NCBI GenBank assembly: GCA_031271635.1
Contig: JAISVG010000046.1
Coordinates: forward strand, 1-12,957
Reading direction: 5' to 3'
Length of the DNA: 12,957 bases
Source: Erysipelotrichaceae bacterium
GTDB lineage: Bacteria > Bacillota_I > Bacilli_A > RFN20 > CAG-826
The translations under genes were made by a program, and so were the position numbers. Shown here in pieces: positions 1-7,306 of this stretch. The notes beneath the pieces were generated by a model. The model worked only from the letters and a program-made list of their open reading frames with translations, was not told where the DNA came from and did not search any database. Numbering within the stretch: position 1 is the first letter of the stretch; every line of letters begins with the position of its first letter.

Positions 1-901
1 CTTTCACCACGGCAATATGAATCTTGCTTTTCTTAAAATCATGAAGTAAGTCACTAATAAAAAGACCGCGCGGAACATAAAGCGGCTCAATGATTAAATC
101 TCTTAAACTAAAGTTTACTCCAGAATGAACTGCTCGTAAGAAAGATTTAACCGGAAGAAAACCAACAATATGATCTAAGTCTTGATCATAAATAATTAAG
201 CGTGAAAAAGAAAGCTTCTCCGTATCATATTTTAATAAATCAACCGCATCATTAATATCAAAGCCAACAATATCAACCCGTGGCGTCATAATCTCATAGG
301 CATAAGTGGAAACATACTCGACCGCGTTTTTCACCAGGGTTGCTTCGCCCTTCTTCATATAGCCATCTTCTTTAATCTCATCAATCATTTCATGAAGCTG
401 TTCCTCACTAAAATGCACTTTTTCTTTCGTTTTCATTTTCTTATGATTCAAAATCAATTCCACTGGCTTAATAAAAATATAAAACAAATAATAAAAGAAA
501 GTCGTCGGGTAAGCAAAGGCAAGAGCTAAGGGATAGGAGTAGCGTCTTGCAATCGCCTTCGGAAGATATTCGGCAAAGATGAGTAGTAAGAAGAAATGAA
601 TCGGAAGGAGGATTAACATCCAGAGTTCTGGAGATAGACCTAAAAGATCAAAAGAAATCAAGGTTAAAAAGGCACTAGAACCAATATTTGCCACATCATT
701 ACAAAAGATAATGGTTACATTTGTCTTGGTAAAATTCTCGGCCAAAGAGGCGGCCCGCACAAAAAGAGCCTTCTTTGCCTTCGTTCCAGTCTTTAAACGG
801 AGTTGGTCAACATAAGTATAGGCCATTTCACTGGCCGAGAAAAAAGCTGAAAGAATAAAAAAGATACTATAAAGAATGATGTTAATAGCTAAATTATCCA
901 T
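1..901 (-). CDS. CNNM/CorB-family membrane protein with CBS domains, second paralogue (3' end outside window)
   Basis: This gene is open from an ATG at 901-899 to the left edge (300 codons, no stop), so its C-terminus is missing. The N-terminal half is a DUF21/CNNM transmembrane domain: hydrophobic helices at about residues 5-22, 62-85, 95-112 and 124-148, with the family-type segments SASEMAYTYVD (22-32), an Asn-containing FCNDVANIGSS (67-77) and EYLPKAIARR (111-120). A cytosolic CBS pair begins near residue 205 (MTPRVD) and reaches HIAVVK at the edge. Family members export or transport Mg2+ (CorB/CNNM) or were historically called hemolysin-like; the substrate here is inferred only. The start overlaps the end of the upstream paralogue by 8 nt (894-901) and has a GGGAG Shine-Dalgarno 4 nt before the ATG, so the two are probably co-translated. 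A C-terminal CorC_HlyC domain could lie outside the window. Confidence 0.85.
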   Translation of the reverse strand, partial: MDNLAINIILYSIFFILSAFFSASEMAYTYVDQLRLKTGTKAKKALFVRAASLAENFTKTNVTIIFCNDVANIGSSAFLTLISFDLLGLSPELWMLILLPIHFFLLLIFAEYLPKAIARRYSYPLALAFAYPTTFFYYLFYIFIKPVELILNHKKMKTKEKVHFSEEQLHEMIDEIKEDGYMKKGEATLVKNAVEYVSTYAYEIMTPRVDIVGFDINDAVDLLKYDTEKLSFSRLIIYDQDLDHIVGFLPVKSFLRAVHSGVNFSLRDLIIEPLYVPRGLFISDLLHDFKKSKIHIAVVK

Positions 902-1919
902 TTGGCTCCCGGCGGATTCTTTTTTCCCCAATATCATCAACAATCTCTTCAAGAATATCTTCCAAGGTTAAAATACCCTTAACTTTGCCGCTTTCAGTCC
1001 GAACAATCGCAATATGGCTTTGATTCTTTTTAAAACCTTCAAGAATTTTATAAAGAAGGTCACTACTAGAAATATAATAAGGCTTTGTTAAAAGACTTCT
1101 GACATTAACATGAGGATCACTAATTGCCTTTGCTAAAAAGATTTTGACATGCAAAAAGCCAATAATATTATTAATGTCTTGGTCATAAATCGGAATCCGA
1201 GAATACTTCACCTTTAAAAGTTGTTTAATAAGACGGCGATTATTCACTTTATTAATATCAAGGGCATACATCTTTTCAATCGGGGTATAGACCTCTTTGA
1301 CTCGCGTCTCAGCAAAATCAAGCGTTGATTCAATGACTTCTCGTTCCTCTTTATCAATTGAACCCTCAAGTTCAATAATATCAACAACATTTGAAAAGTC
1401 GGTCTTAGTTAATTCGTCTTTTTCTTTAATCTTAAAAATAAAATTAAAGAATCTTCCGATTTGATAAATCAGATAAGTAAGCGGGAAAAAAAGAATATTA
1501 AAAATTCTAATAATCCCACTGGTAAGTAAGACTGAGCGCAGGGCAAAACGACGCCCAATGGTTTTCGGAATTGTATCACAAAGCAAAAAAACCACAATCG
1601 CAGTGATAATCGTCGCAATCATCGAAGCCACCGACTCATTAAGAATGGTATCAAAAATCTTTACAAAGATAACTGCGGAAAGACTTGAAATCACAATTGA
1701 AATCGCATCATAACCAATTAATACTGTAATCAAAGTTTTATCATAGTTATCAATAATTTTATCGGCAATCATCGCATTTTTTTGTTTCTTATCAGCCAAA
1801 ACCCGAATTTCAAAACGATTAACGGAGGCAAAAGCCGTCTCTGCCAAAGAAAAAAATCCCCCAATGAGGATGCTGGTGAGAATGATAATCAAGTATAGAA
1901 TTAACTGCGAAGGGTCCAT
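894..1919 (-). CDS. CNNM/CorB-family membrane protein with CBS domain pair, first paralogue
   Basis: A 341-residue integral membrane protein. The DUF21/CNNM domain spans about residues 1-165, with hydrophobic segments near 5-24, 62-90, 98-116 and 130-160, and conserved stretches SLAETAFASVN (24-34) and CDTIPKTIGRR (114-124). The CBS pair covers about 205-333, including YSRIPIYDQD and the closing TLEDILEEIVDDIGE. It ends soon after the second CBS domain, so the CorC_HlyC domain of long family members is absent. Compared with its neighbour, the usual Asn-rich helix motif reads GYDAISIVISS and the Glu before the PK turn is Asp115. CNNM proteins are linked to Mg2+ efflux; that role is inferred here. 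I start at the ATG at 1919-1917 because a -10 box sits 6 nt upstream. A TTG at 1940 would add seven residues (MLRYTYY) but has no Shine-Dalgarno and lies upstream of that box. Confidence 0.85.
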   Translation of the reverse strand: MDPSQLILYLIIILTSILIGGFFSLAETAFASVNRFEIRVLADKKQKNAMIADKIIDNYDKTLITVLIGYDAISIVISSLSAVIFVKIFDTILNESVASMIATIITAIVVFLLCDTIPKTIGRRFALRSVLLTSGIIRIFNILFFPLTYLIYQIGRFFNFIFKIKEKDELTKTDFSNVVDIIELEGSIDKEEREVIESTLDFAETRVKEVYTPIEKMYALDINKVNNRRLIKQLLKVKYSRIPIYDQDINNIIGFLHVKIFLAKAISDPHVNVRSLLTKPYYISSSDLLYKILEGFKKNQSHIAIVRTESGKVKGILTLEDILEEIVDDIGEKRIRREPNG

Positions 1920-1925
1920 GTAATA

Positions 1926-1953
1926 AGTATATCTTAGCAATAATTTATGAAAA
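1926..1953 (-). promoter_or_regulatory. Candidate leaderless promoter of the CNNM gene pair
   Basis: On the minus strand, TATACT (1931-1926, five of six consensus bases) lies 6 nt before the ATG at 1919. A weak -35, TTTTCA (1953-1948), is 16 nt upstream. An alternative reading is TTGCAA (1959-1954), a 17-nt spacer and an extended -10 TGC-TAAGAT (1936-1931). Either places the transcription start within about 5 nt of the ATG. No Shine-Dalgarno is visible. The promoter lies in the 86-nt gap after nrdG, where no convincing terminator is seen, so read-through from nrdDG is also possible. Confidence 0.5.
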
Positions 1954-2005
1954 TTGCAATTTTTTTAAAAAAATAACGCCATTTTAAGCAAACTAACTTC
2001 AGAAA

Positions 2006-2506
2006 CTACTTTTTCTGATATTTTCCAAGCTCGGTTTTTAAATTAATAATCCGCTGGTTTGAGCTTCCAATAAACTTTAAAGATAGATCCCGTAATTCAT
2101 GACGATAAGGGCCGTCGATTAAAATGTCAATATATCTAAATAACTCAGCTACTAGGGGATCATCATCTGCTAATAATGCTTCAACCGTAAAACCCGTATA
2201 GACGATAATCTCTTTCTTAGTCGCTTCCTTAATTAGTTTAATCACCCGCAGGAGCGCCTCTTTTTGAAAAAAAGGATCGCCACCCGAGATTGTCACCCCA
2301 CTTAAAAGCGGATTCTCGTTAATTTCTTTGATAATAGTCGCTTCATCTAAGAGGGTTCCCCCATCAAAACTCCAAGTCGCAGGGTTGTGGCAGTTAAAAC
2401 AATGATGCTTACAGCCTTGCACAAAAATCACATAGCGAATTCCTGGTCCATCAACCACTGATTCTTTAACAATGCCAGCAATTAAGAGCTTAGTTTTTGC
2501 CATCAT
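2006..2506 (-). CDS. nrdG: Anaerobic ribonucleoside-triphosphate reductase activating protein (radical SAM)
   Basis: NrdG uses a [4Fe-4S] cluster and S-adenosylmethionine to generate the glycyl radical on NrdD, switching on anaerobic dNTP synthesis in the cytosol. At 166 residues it has the short NrdG length. The radical-SAM cluster motif CxxxCxxC is Cys32, Cys36 and Cys39 in GCKHHCFNCHN, and the SAM-binding GGDPF is at residues 75-79. The upstream stretch VDGPGIRYVIFVQGC is typical of the family. It overlaps the end of nrdD by 14-17 nt, depending on which of two adjacent ATG codons (2506 or 2503) is used. I see no Shine-Dalgarno, so translation is probably coupled to nrdD, matching the two products' work as one system. 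Confidence 0.95.
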   Translation of the reverse strand: MMAKTKLLIAGIVKESVVDGPGIRYVIFVQGCKHHCFNCHNPATWSFDGGTLLDEATIIKEINENPLLSGVTISGGDPFFQKEALLRVIKLIKEATKKEIIVYTGFTVEALLADDDPLVAELFRYIDILIDGPYRHELRDLSLKFIGSSNQRIINLKTELGKYQKK

Positions 2507-4829
2507 TAATATGGTGGTCAGCCTTAGTTAAATGTTTGACCCGGGCTTTTTCTTCGGCCCGTTTCCCGTTATTAAAACGCGACAGCGTCCCCACTAAATA
2601 ACCCGTAATACGGCGAATGCGTTCAAATTCAATGTCGCCTTCACTACGACCACATTTTGGACATACATTATCAATAATGCCGTTAAACCCACACACGGGA
2701 TCGCGGTCAATAGGGTGGTTCACGGAACCATAACCAACATTATGTTCATACATGTGTTTAATAATGCTTTCAAAGGCATCAGGGTTCTTCGCAATATCAC
2801 CATCAACTTCAACATAACAAATATGACCAGCATTAGTTAATTCACAATATGGTCCTTCAATTTCAATCTTTTTTGCGATACTAATTGGATAGTAAACTGG
2901 TACATGGAACGAATTAGTATAAAAGTCACGGTCGGTAATTCCGGTCAAACTACCATATTTACTGCGGTCAAGCCGGACAAAACGTCCGCTTAGCCCCTCT
3001 GCAGGAGTAGCTAACAAGGAGAAATTTAACTGATACTTCGCCACATATTCATCGCATTTCTTTCTTAAGAAGGAAACAATTTCAAAGCCGAGTTTTTTTG
3101 CGGCTTCATTCTCGCCATGATGACTACCGATTAAGGCCACTAAGGTTTCTGCAAGACCGATAAAACCAATCGAAAGCGTTCCATGCTTTAGTACTGGTCG
3201 AATCTCATCATTCCAGTCAAGTTTATCACTATCAAGCCAGATATGTTGCCCCATTAAGAAGGGGAAATTATAAACTTTCTTCTTTGCTTGTATCTCATAT
3301 CGCTCTAAAATCTGATCCTTTACTAAATCAAGGACCTCGGTTAAACGAGCATAAAAGACTTCAAGATCCCCCTTAGCGTCGATTGCAATGCGCGGGAGAT
3401 TAATACTAGTAAATGAAAGATTACCACGACCCGTGACAATCTCTTTTTCTTTATCAACATTCGCAATCACACGCGTCCGACAGCCCATATAAACGACTTC
3501 AGTACGATAATCACCCTCCTTATAGTACTTTTTGTTATAAGGAGCATCGAGGAAAGAGAAGTTAGGAAATAAACGATGACCACTAACAACAAGAGCCTTT
3601 CTAAATAAATCATAGTTCGGATCTTCTTTTAAATAACTAACCCCTTTTTTGACTTTAAAGACTTGAATCGGGAAAATCGGAGTTTCCCCATTCCCTAAAC
3701 CCTTTAAAGTAGAATCAAGCATGCACTCCATCACAAGTCTTCCCTCAGTAGTCGTATCAGTACCATAGTTAACACTTGAAAACGGCACCTGAGCCCCAGC
3801 GCGAGAATGCATCGTGTTAAGATTATGGAGTAAGGCCTCCATCGCCTGATAAGTTTCATCCTTAGTAATGTCATAAGCAAACTTACTCACCTTATTAATT
3901 AAGTGGGAAAAATCAACCCCTACTTGCATTTTACCAAGTTCAATTACTAAAGCATGCTTAACTAAAAGATCATCCATTGAAAGATTAACTTTCACCTGTT
4001 TTTCAACTCGCTCCAGCATTTCATTAAAGGAAACTTTATCAATAATGACATCAAAATACTTAAGAGCTTTTAGGGCTTCATTAATAAAATTACGGCGGTA
4101 GGATTTCCGTACTCCAATGGCCATTGCATAGTCAAAATTAGGGATTGATTGACCCCCGTGCTGATCGTTTTGGTTCGCTTGAATTGCAATACAGGCTAGT
4201 GAGGCATAAGAACGAATCGAAGTTGGTTCTCGTAAAAAGCCATGACCAGTCGAAAAGCCATTCGCAAAAAGCGTGATTAAATCAATCTGACAGCACGTCA
4301 TCGTGAGGGTATAAAAATCCATATCATGAATATGAATATCGCCATTTCGATGAGCTTCAGCAAAACGAGGATTAATGACTTTTGAGGCATAGAAGGCCTT
4401 TGCAGCTTCGCTCCCATACTTTAGCATGGTGCCCATTGCCGTATCGCCATCAATATTGGCATTTTCACGTTTAATGTCGTTTTCGCTGGCGTTTTTAAAG
4501 GAAATGTCGCTCATAAGGCGCATAAATGAGGAGTCGGCTTCTCGTGCTGCGGTTCTTCTAGCGCGATATAAAATGAAAGATTTAGCGACCTCAGCTTCAT
4601 CTTCAAAAATGAGAACTTTTTCAATGGCATCTTGAATGTCTTCGACAACTGGAGTCTGATCTTTAAAAGTCTCATCAATAATATTAACCACTTTTGTTAC
4701 TAAAGTGAGGAGTCTTAAATCTTCAAGGGGCCGCTCCACTGATTCAAAGGCCGCACGAATCGCGGCTCCAATTTTTTGTGGTTCAAACCTGACCTTTCGT
4801 CCGTCGCGCTTTACAATTTTTCTCATCAT
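2490..4829 (-). CDS. nrdD: Anaerobic (class III) ribonucleoside-triphosphate reductase
   Basis: This 779-residue enzyme reduces NTPs to dNTPs without oxygen using a glycyl radical. An ATP-cone allosteric domain occupies about residues 1-95 (KRDGRKVRFEPQKI at 7-20). The catalytic barrel follows, with MTCCQ (177-181) and GCRTRV (449-454) supplying candidate active-site cysteines. The radical glycine is Gly743 in RRITGYLVG near the C-terminus. The zinc-site region shows Cys713, Cys723 and Cys726 (PVCGFNG, CPKCG) and not the two full CxxC pairs of E. coli NrdD; I recall this form from clostridial enzymes. AGGAG lies 5 nt before the first of two tandem ATGs and 8 nt before the second (4826), so either could start. 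No class I or II reductase is in the window, consistent with anaerobic growth. Confidence 0.96.
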   Translation of the reverse strand: MMRKIVKRDGRKVRFEPQKIGAAIRAAFESVERPLEDLRLLTLVTKVVNIIDETFKDQTPVVEDIQDAIEKVLIFEDEAEVAKSFILYRARRTAAREADSSFMRLMSDISFKNASENDIKRENANIDGDTAMGTMLKYGSEAAKAFYASKVINPRFAEAHRNGDIHIHDMDFYTLTMTCCQIDLITLFANGFSTGHGFLREPTSIRSYASLACIAIQANQNDQHGGQSIPNFDYAMAIGVRKSYRRNFINEALKALKYFDVIIDKVSFNEMLERVEKQVKVNLSMDDLLVKHALVIELGKMQVGVDFSHLINKVSKFAYDITKDETYQAMEALLHNLNTMHSRAGAQVPFSSVNYGTDTTTEGRLVMECMLDSTLKGLGNGETPIFPIQVFKVKKGVSYLKEDPNYDLFRKALVVSGHRLFPNFSFLDAPYNKKYYKEGDYRTEVVYMGCRTRVIANVDKEKEIVTGRGNLSFTSINLPRIAIDAKGDLEVFYARLTEVLDLVKDQILERYEIQAKKKVYNFPFLMGQHIWLDSDKLDWNDEIRPVLKHGTLSIGFIGLAETLVALIGSHHGENEAAKKLGFEIVSFLRKKCDEYVAKYQLNFSLLATPAEGLSGRFVRLDRSKYGSLTGITDRDFYTNSFHVPVYYPISIAKKIEIEGPYCELTNAGHICYVEVDGDIAKNPDAFESIIKHMYEHNVGYGSVNHPIDRDPVCGFNGIIDNVCPKCGRSEGDIEFERIRRITGYLVGTLSRFNNGKRAEEKARVKHLTKADHHINDGKN

Positions 4830-4834
4830 CTCTG

Positions 4835-4839
4835 CTCCT
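4835..4839 (-). promoter_or_regulatory. Shine-Dalgarno site of nrdD
   Basis: AGGAG on the minus strand lies 5 nt before the ATG at 4829 and 8 nt before the ATG at 4826. It contrasts with the neighbouring genes that lack such a site. Confidence 0.75.
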
Positions 4840-4851
4840 CTCTATTTAATA

Positions 4852-4880
4852 TTTTTATCATTTTATAAACTAATTTTCAA
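4852..4880 (-). promoter_or_regulatory. Candidate nrdDG promoter
   Basis: TTGAAA (4880-4875) and TAAAAA (4857-4852) are separated by 17 nt. The -10 is preceded by TGA, giving an extended -10 element. The predicted transcript starts near 4845 and has a leader of about 16-20 nt containing AGGAG. I could not find a convincing NrdR-box pair in 4830-5008. Confidence 0.5.
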
Positions 4881-4973
4881 TCAAAAAACCTTTATTTATT
4901 TTAATAATTATATTGATATTTAAAATCATTTATGCTTTCTTTAAAAAGCGAGAGTTTTTTAACTTTAATGATG

Positions 4974-5009
4974 AAAAAATAAAACAGTCCCGAAGAAAAA
5001 TTCCGTTTT
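4974..5009 (-). terminator. Weak candidate terminator after the Big_2 protein gene
   Basis: Directly at the stop codon, AAAAC (5009-5005) can pair with GTTTT (4985-4981), with an inner GAA/TTC stem separated by an asymmetric internal loop. Six T residues follow on the transcript (4979-4974). The stem is A/U-rich and interrupted, so termination would be inefficient. The rest of the 179-nt gap to nrdD is A+T-rich, with further short AT hairpins near 4930-4960. Confidence 0.35.
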
Positions 5010-6307
5010 TAAATCAAGGCGTATTCAAGGATAATCGCTGCAATAATGAGGTTCACCCCTTCACTTGTATTCTTAATTTCAAAATTTGTCGCATAAGGAG
5101 AATCACTCGCAATTGTCACCGGTGGATATAAAGTCGCGGGACTATTATTATCAACTCCAAAGCGAACTCCCGCGATGGTGCAATAAGCACGAATGGCATT
5201 ACCAGCATGCTTATAGGCAGCAATTTGAACTGAAGCAATACGAACTCCTGGTCCCATCGTAAAAACTAAAGCATTCCCGTTTTGCCCCGTACTTTGATCA
5301 CCAAATAAGTCAATATGCGATGAGTTTAACTCCAAGTTCTCATTATTCTTTCCATCGTTTTGTACCGCCACAACACTGGCTATCACCATCGTATCATCAA
5401 AAAGTAAGCCTTCAATGTCAGCTCCATCTTCAGGGTGAGTCGAGTTAAAGTTCCATACTTTATTGTTTAAAGCCCCATCGCCAACTAAAACCACATGCTC
5501 ATCCATAACAAGCGGATTGGTACTGGAACGCACCGTAATGACTACAGCTCCGGGACTAATTCCGGTTACAAGGCCCGCGGCATTAACTGTCGCGACATTT
5601 AAAGTCTCAGAACTCCAGATCGCCTCAATCATCGCTCCTAAGGGAAAGACAATGACATCAAGATCAATTGTCATATTTACTTCGACATTTGATAAACCAA
5701 GAATCTCACATGATTCAGCCTCAGGACGAAGTCCGATGACCCCACAGCCATAAAAAGTAATGGTCTGAAGATAGGCAAATTGCTGATCAATTGCAAAAGA
5801 CACGGCATAACTCGCATCAATTAAAGAATAATCATAAGTAAGAAAATCACTAGTAGTAGTTGTTAATTCAAGAAACTCCGAAACTCCATTTACTAAAAGG
5901 TTTGCCCCAACTGGATTATAGGCTCCACCAGTAATAACGATCCGGTGTACTTCTTCTTTTAAAACTAGAGTAAAACTTTCAAAAGTAACAAAACCATCAC
6001 CGATAATGCCTGGGCCAGTACTTCCCGTAAAGACATTGCTTGCAGCACTAACACCCATCACAAAGCCAGGAATACTGCTCACTTCATCAATTACATGGAA
6101 GAACTGATCAGGAGTCAAAACTTCCTCATTTGTCACGGTATGAGAAAAATCAATGGAGTTTACTAAGTAAGGATCCGCCTTCACATTACGGGTTTCAAGA
6201 GACGATCTTGAAACATTCGTCCCGACAAAAGCCGCGACACATAATAAGGTAAAACCGAGGCACGATCCAAGAAGGAAGCCTTTAAGATCAATTTTGCGGT
6301 TTGGCAT
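5009..6307 (-). CDS. Secreted or membrane-anchored protein with a Big_2-like Ig domain
   Basis: I do not recognise a specific function for this 432-residue protein. The N-terminus has the basic segment NRKIDLK followed by a hydrophobic stretch at about residues 10-29, indicating a Sec signal peptide or uncleaved anchor. Cys16 and Cys23 lie inside the hydrophobic core, so a lipobox is unlikely. Residues about 205-275 resemble bacterial Ig-like group 2 (Big_2), with AIWSSETLNVATVNAAGLVTG and a following ITVRSS strand. The flanking regions (about 50-190 and 283-431) are beta-rich and share a loose pattern: a GDG or GNA turn, F-x-hydrophobic strands, then V/I-x-I-x-I with an aromatic. They may be two copies of a galactose-binding-like sandwich. 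A surface adhesion or binding role is inferred from the Ig domain. It has its own promoter and lies where pyrH-frr would follow tsf in Bacillus. Confidence 0.8.
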   Translation of the reverse strand: MPNRKIDLKGFLLGSCLGFTLLCVAAFVGTNVSRSSLETRNVKADPYLVNSIDFSHTVTNEEVLTPDQFFHVIDEVSSIPGFVMGVSAASNVFTGSTGPGIIGDGFVTFESFTLVLKEEVHRIVITGGAYNPVGANLLVNGVSEFLELTTTTSDFLTYDYSLIDASYAVSFAIDQQFAYLQTITFYGCGVIGLRPEAESCEILGLSNVEVNMTIDLDVIVFPLGAMIEAIWSSETLNVATVNAAGLVTGISPGAVVITVRSSTNPLVMDEHVVLVGDGALNNKVWNFNSTHPEDGADIEGLLFDDTMVIASVVAVQNDGKNNENLELNSSHIDLFGDQSTGQNGNALVFTMGPGVRIASVQIAAYKHAGNAIRAYCTIAGVRFGVDNNSPATLYPPVTIASDSPYATNFEIKNTSEGVNLIIAAIILEYALI

Positions 6308-6312
6308 GCCTT

Positions 6313-6340
6313 ATTATACAAATTTTTTAATTTATTGCAA
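6313..6340 (-). promoter_or_regulatory. Candidate leaderless promoter of the Big_2 protein gene
   Basis: A perfect TATAAT (6318-6313) lies 5 nt before the ATG at 6307, and TTGCAA (6340-6335) lies 16 nt upstream of it. With a normal -10-to-start distance, transcription begins at or inside the ATG. AAGG is present only 1 nt before the ATG, too close to act as a Shine-Dalgarno. Confidence 0.65.
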
Positions 6341-6370
6341 ATTTTTCGCTCAGTTTTTTTCACTGGTATT

Positions 6371-6404
6371 AAAAAAAGAGGCAAATTCTTTAATTCACCC
6401 CTTT
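6371..6404 (-). terminator. Rho-independent terminator of rpsB-tsf
   Basis: On the minus strand, AAAGGGG (6404-6398) pairs with CCTCTTT (6381-6375) through seven base pairs, including one G-U. A 16-nt loop can itself form AATT/AATT pairs. The uridine tract continues for four more T after the stem (6374-6371). It begins 12 nt after the tsf stop codon and separates the translation operon from the next gene. Confidence 0.7.
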
Positions 6405-6416
6405 ATTTTTTTAAAA

Positions 6417-7304
6417 TTAAATGAGTCCGGCTTGCTTATTTACTTCGGCGGCAAAGTCATCTTGACGCTTTTCGATGCCTTCACCCACTCCATAACGAAT
6501 AAACTTCACGACTGTTGCTCCATGCTCTTTTAAGACTTCGGACACAGTCTTTTCTTGTTCCATGACGTAAGGCTGCGAGGCAAGAACCGTTTCACTAAAG
6601 AGTTTATTAATTTTACCATCAATAATCTTCGCTAGTGCTTCCGCGGGTTTGCTGCGTAACTTTTCATCGCTTTTAGCAAGTTCTAATTGAATGCCGCGTT
6701 CGCGTTCGATTTCTTCTTTAGGAATATCTTGTAAGGTTGAATATTTTGGAGCGAAGGCCGCGATATGCATTGCGAGTCCTTTGGCCAATTCTACTTTCGC
6801 GTGTTTCATCACGACAATTGCCGCGATTTTGCCGTTCATATGAACATAAGTGCCTAAAACTTCATCCGCGGCAAGGGTAACAACATCGCAGCGACGGAAA
6901 TGAACTTTTTCACCAAAGATCATGGTAGCATCCGCTAAGAGATCTTTTACTAAATCTTGGGCTACTTCTAATTCCTTAGGTTCTTCTTTAATAACAGTAC
7001 CTAAGATTTTCTTTGACATCGCAACAAATTTATCAGATTTTGCTACAAAATCAGTTTCCGAGTTAATTTCAATGATCCCAGCGATGGTACGACCGTTTTT
7101 CGTCGCCTCATCAACTAAACAAAGACCTTCCGCAGCAATCCGACTCGCCTTAGCTTGTGATTTAACAATGCCCTTTTCTCTTAACCAATCAACGGCTTTA
7201 TCAAGATCAAGATCACTACTTTCAAGAGCTTTTTTTGCATCCATCATTCCGGCTCCGGTTCGTTCGCGGAGCTGCTTAATAAGTTCAATTAAATTTGCTT
7301 GCAT
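6417..7304 (-). CDS. tsf: Translation elongation factor Ts
   Basis: EF-Ts is the guanine nucleotide exchange factor that releases GDP from EF-Tu. The 295-residue length is normal for Bacilli. The N-terminal UBA-like domain (about residues 3-50) contains the signature LRERTGAGMMDAKKAL. The core domain carries the EF-Tu-contacting TDFVA (Thr84-Ala88) in INSETDFVAKSDKF. The start is 2 nt after the rpsB stop, with AAGGAGA about 7-8 nt before the ATG inside the rpsB 3' end, so the genes are co-transcribed and probably translationally coupled. In many Firmicutes pyrH and frr follow; here a terminator and an unrelated secreted-protein gene do. Confidence 0.97.
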   Translation of the reverse strand: MQANLIELIKQLRERTGAGMMDAKKALESSDLDLDKAVDWLREKGIVKSQAKASRIAAEGLCLVDEATKNGRTIAGIIEINSETDFVAKSDKFVAMSKKILGTVIKEEPKELEVAQDLVKDLLADATMIFGEKVHFRRCDVVTLAADEVLGTYVHMNGKIAAIVVMKHAKVELAKGLAMHIAAFAPKYSTLQDIPKEEIERERGIQLELAKSDEKLRSKPAEALAKIIDGKINKLFSETVLASQPYVMEQEKTVSEVLKEHGATVVKFIRYGVGEGIEKRQDDFAAEVNKQAGLI

Positions 7305-7306
7305 GC

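Noticed and set aside
1941..2005. Terminator after nrdG (AAAAT/ATTTT stem and T7-A7 palindrome)
   Set aside because: The possible stem is five A-U pairs and the T7A7 block is simply A/T-rich, so it cannot be told from background.
4946..4956. Shared GCGAGAGT between this gap and the topA upstream repeat
   Set aside because: Eight bases shared by two A+T-rich gaps, with no similar flanks, is not evidence for a dispersed repeat.
4830..5008. NrdR boxes upstream of nrdD
   Set aside because: I looked for paired ACAnTATATnnTGT-like motifs; the gap has only generic AT-rich stretches with no adequate match.
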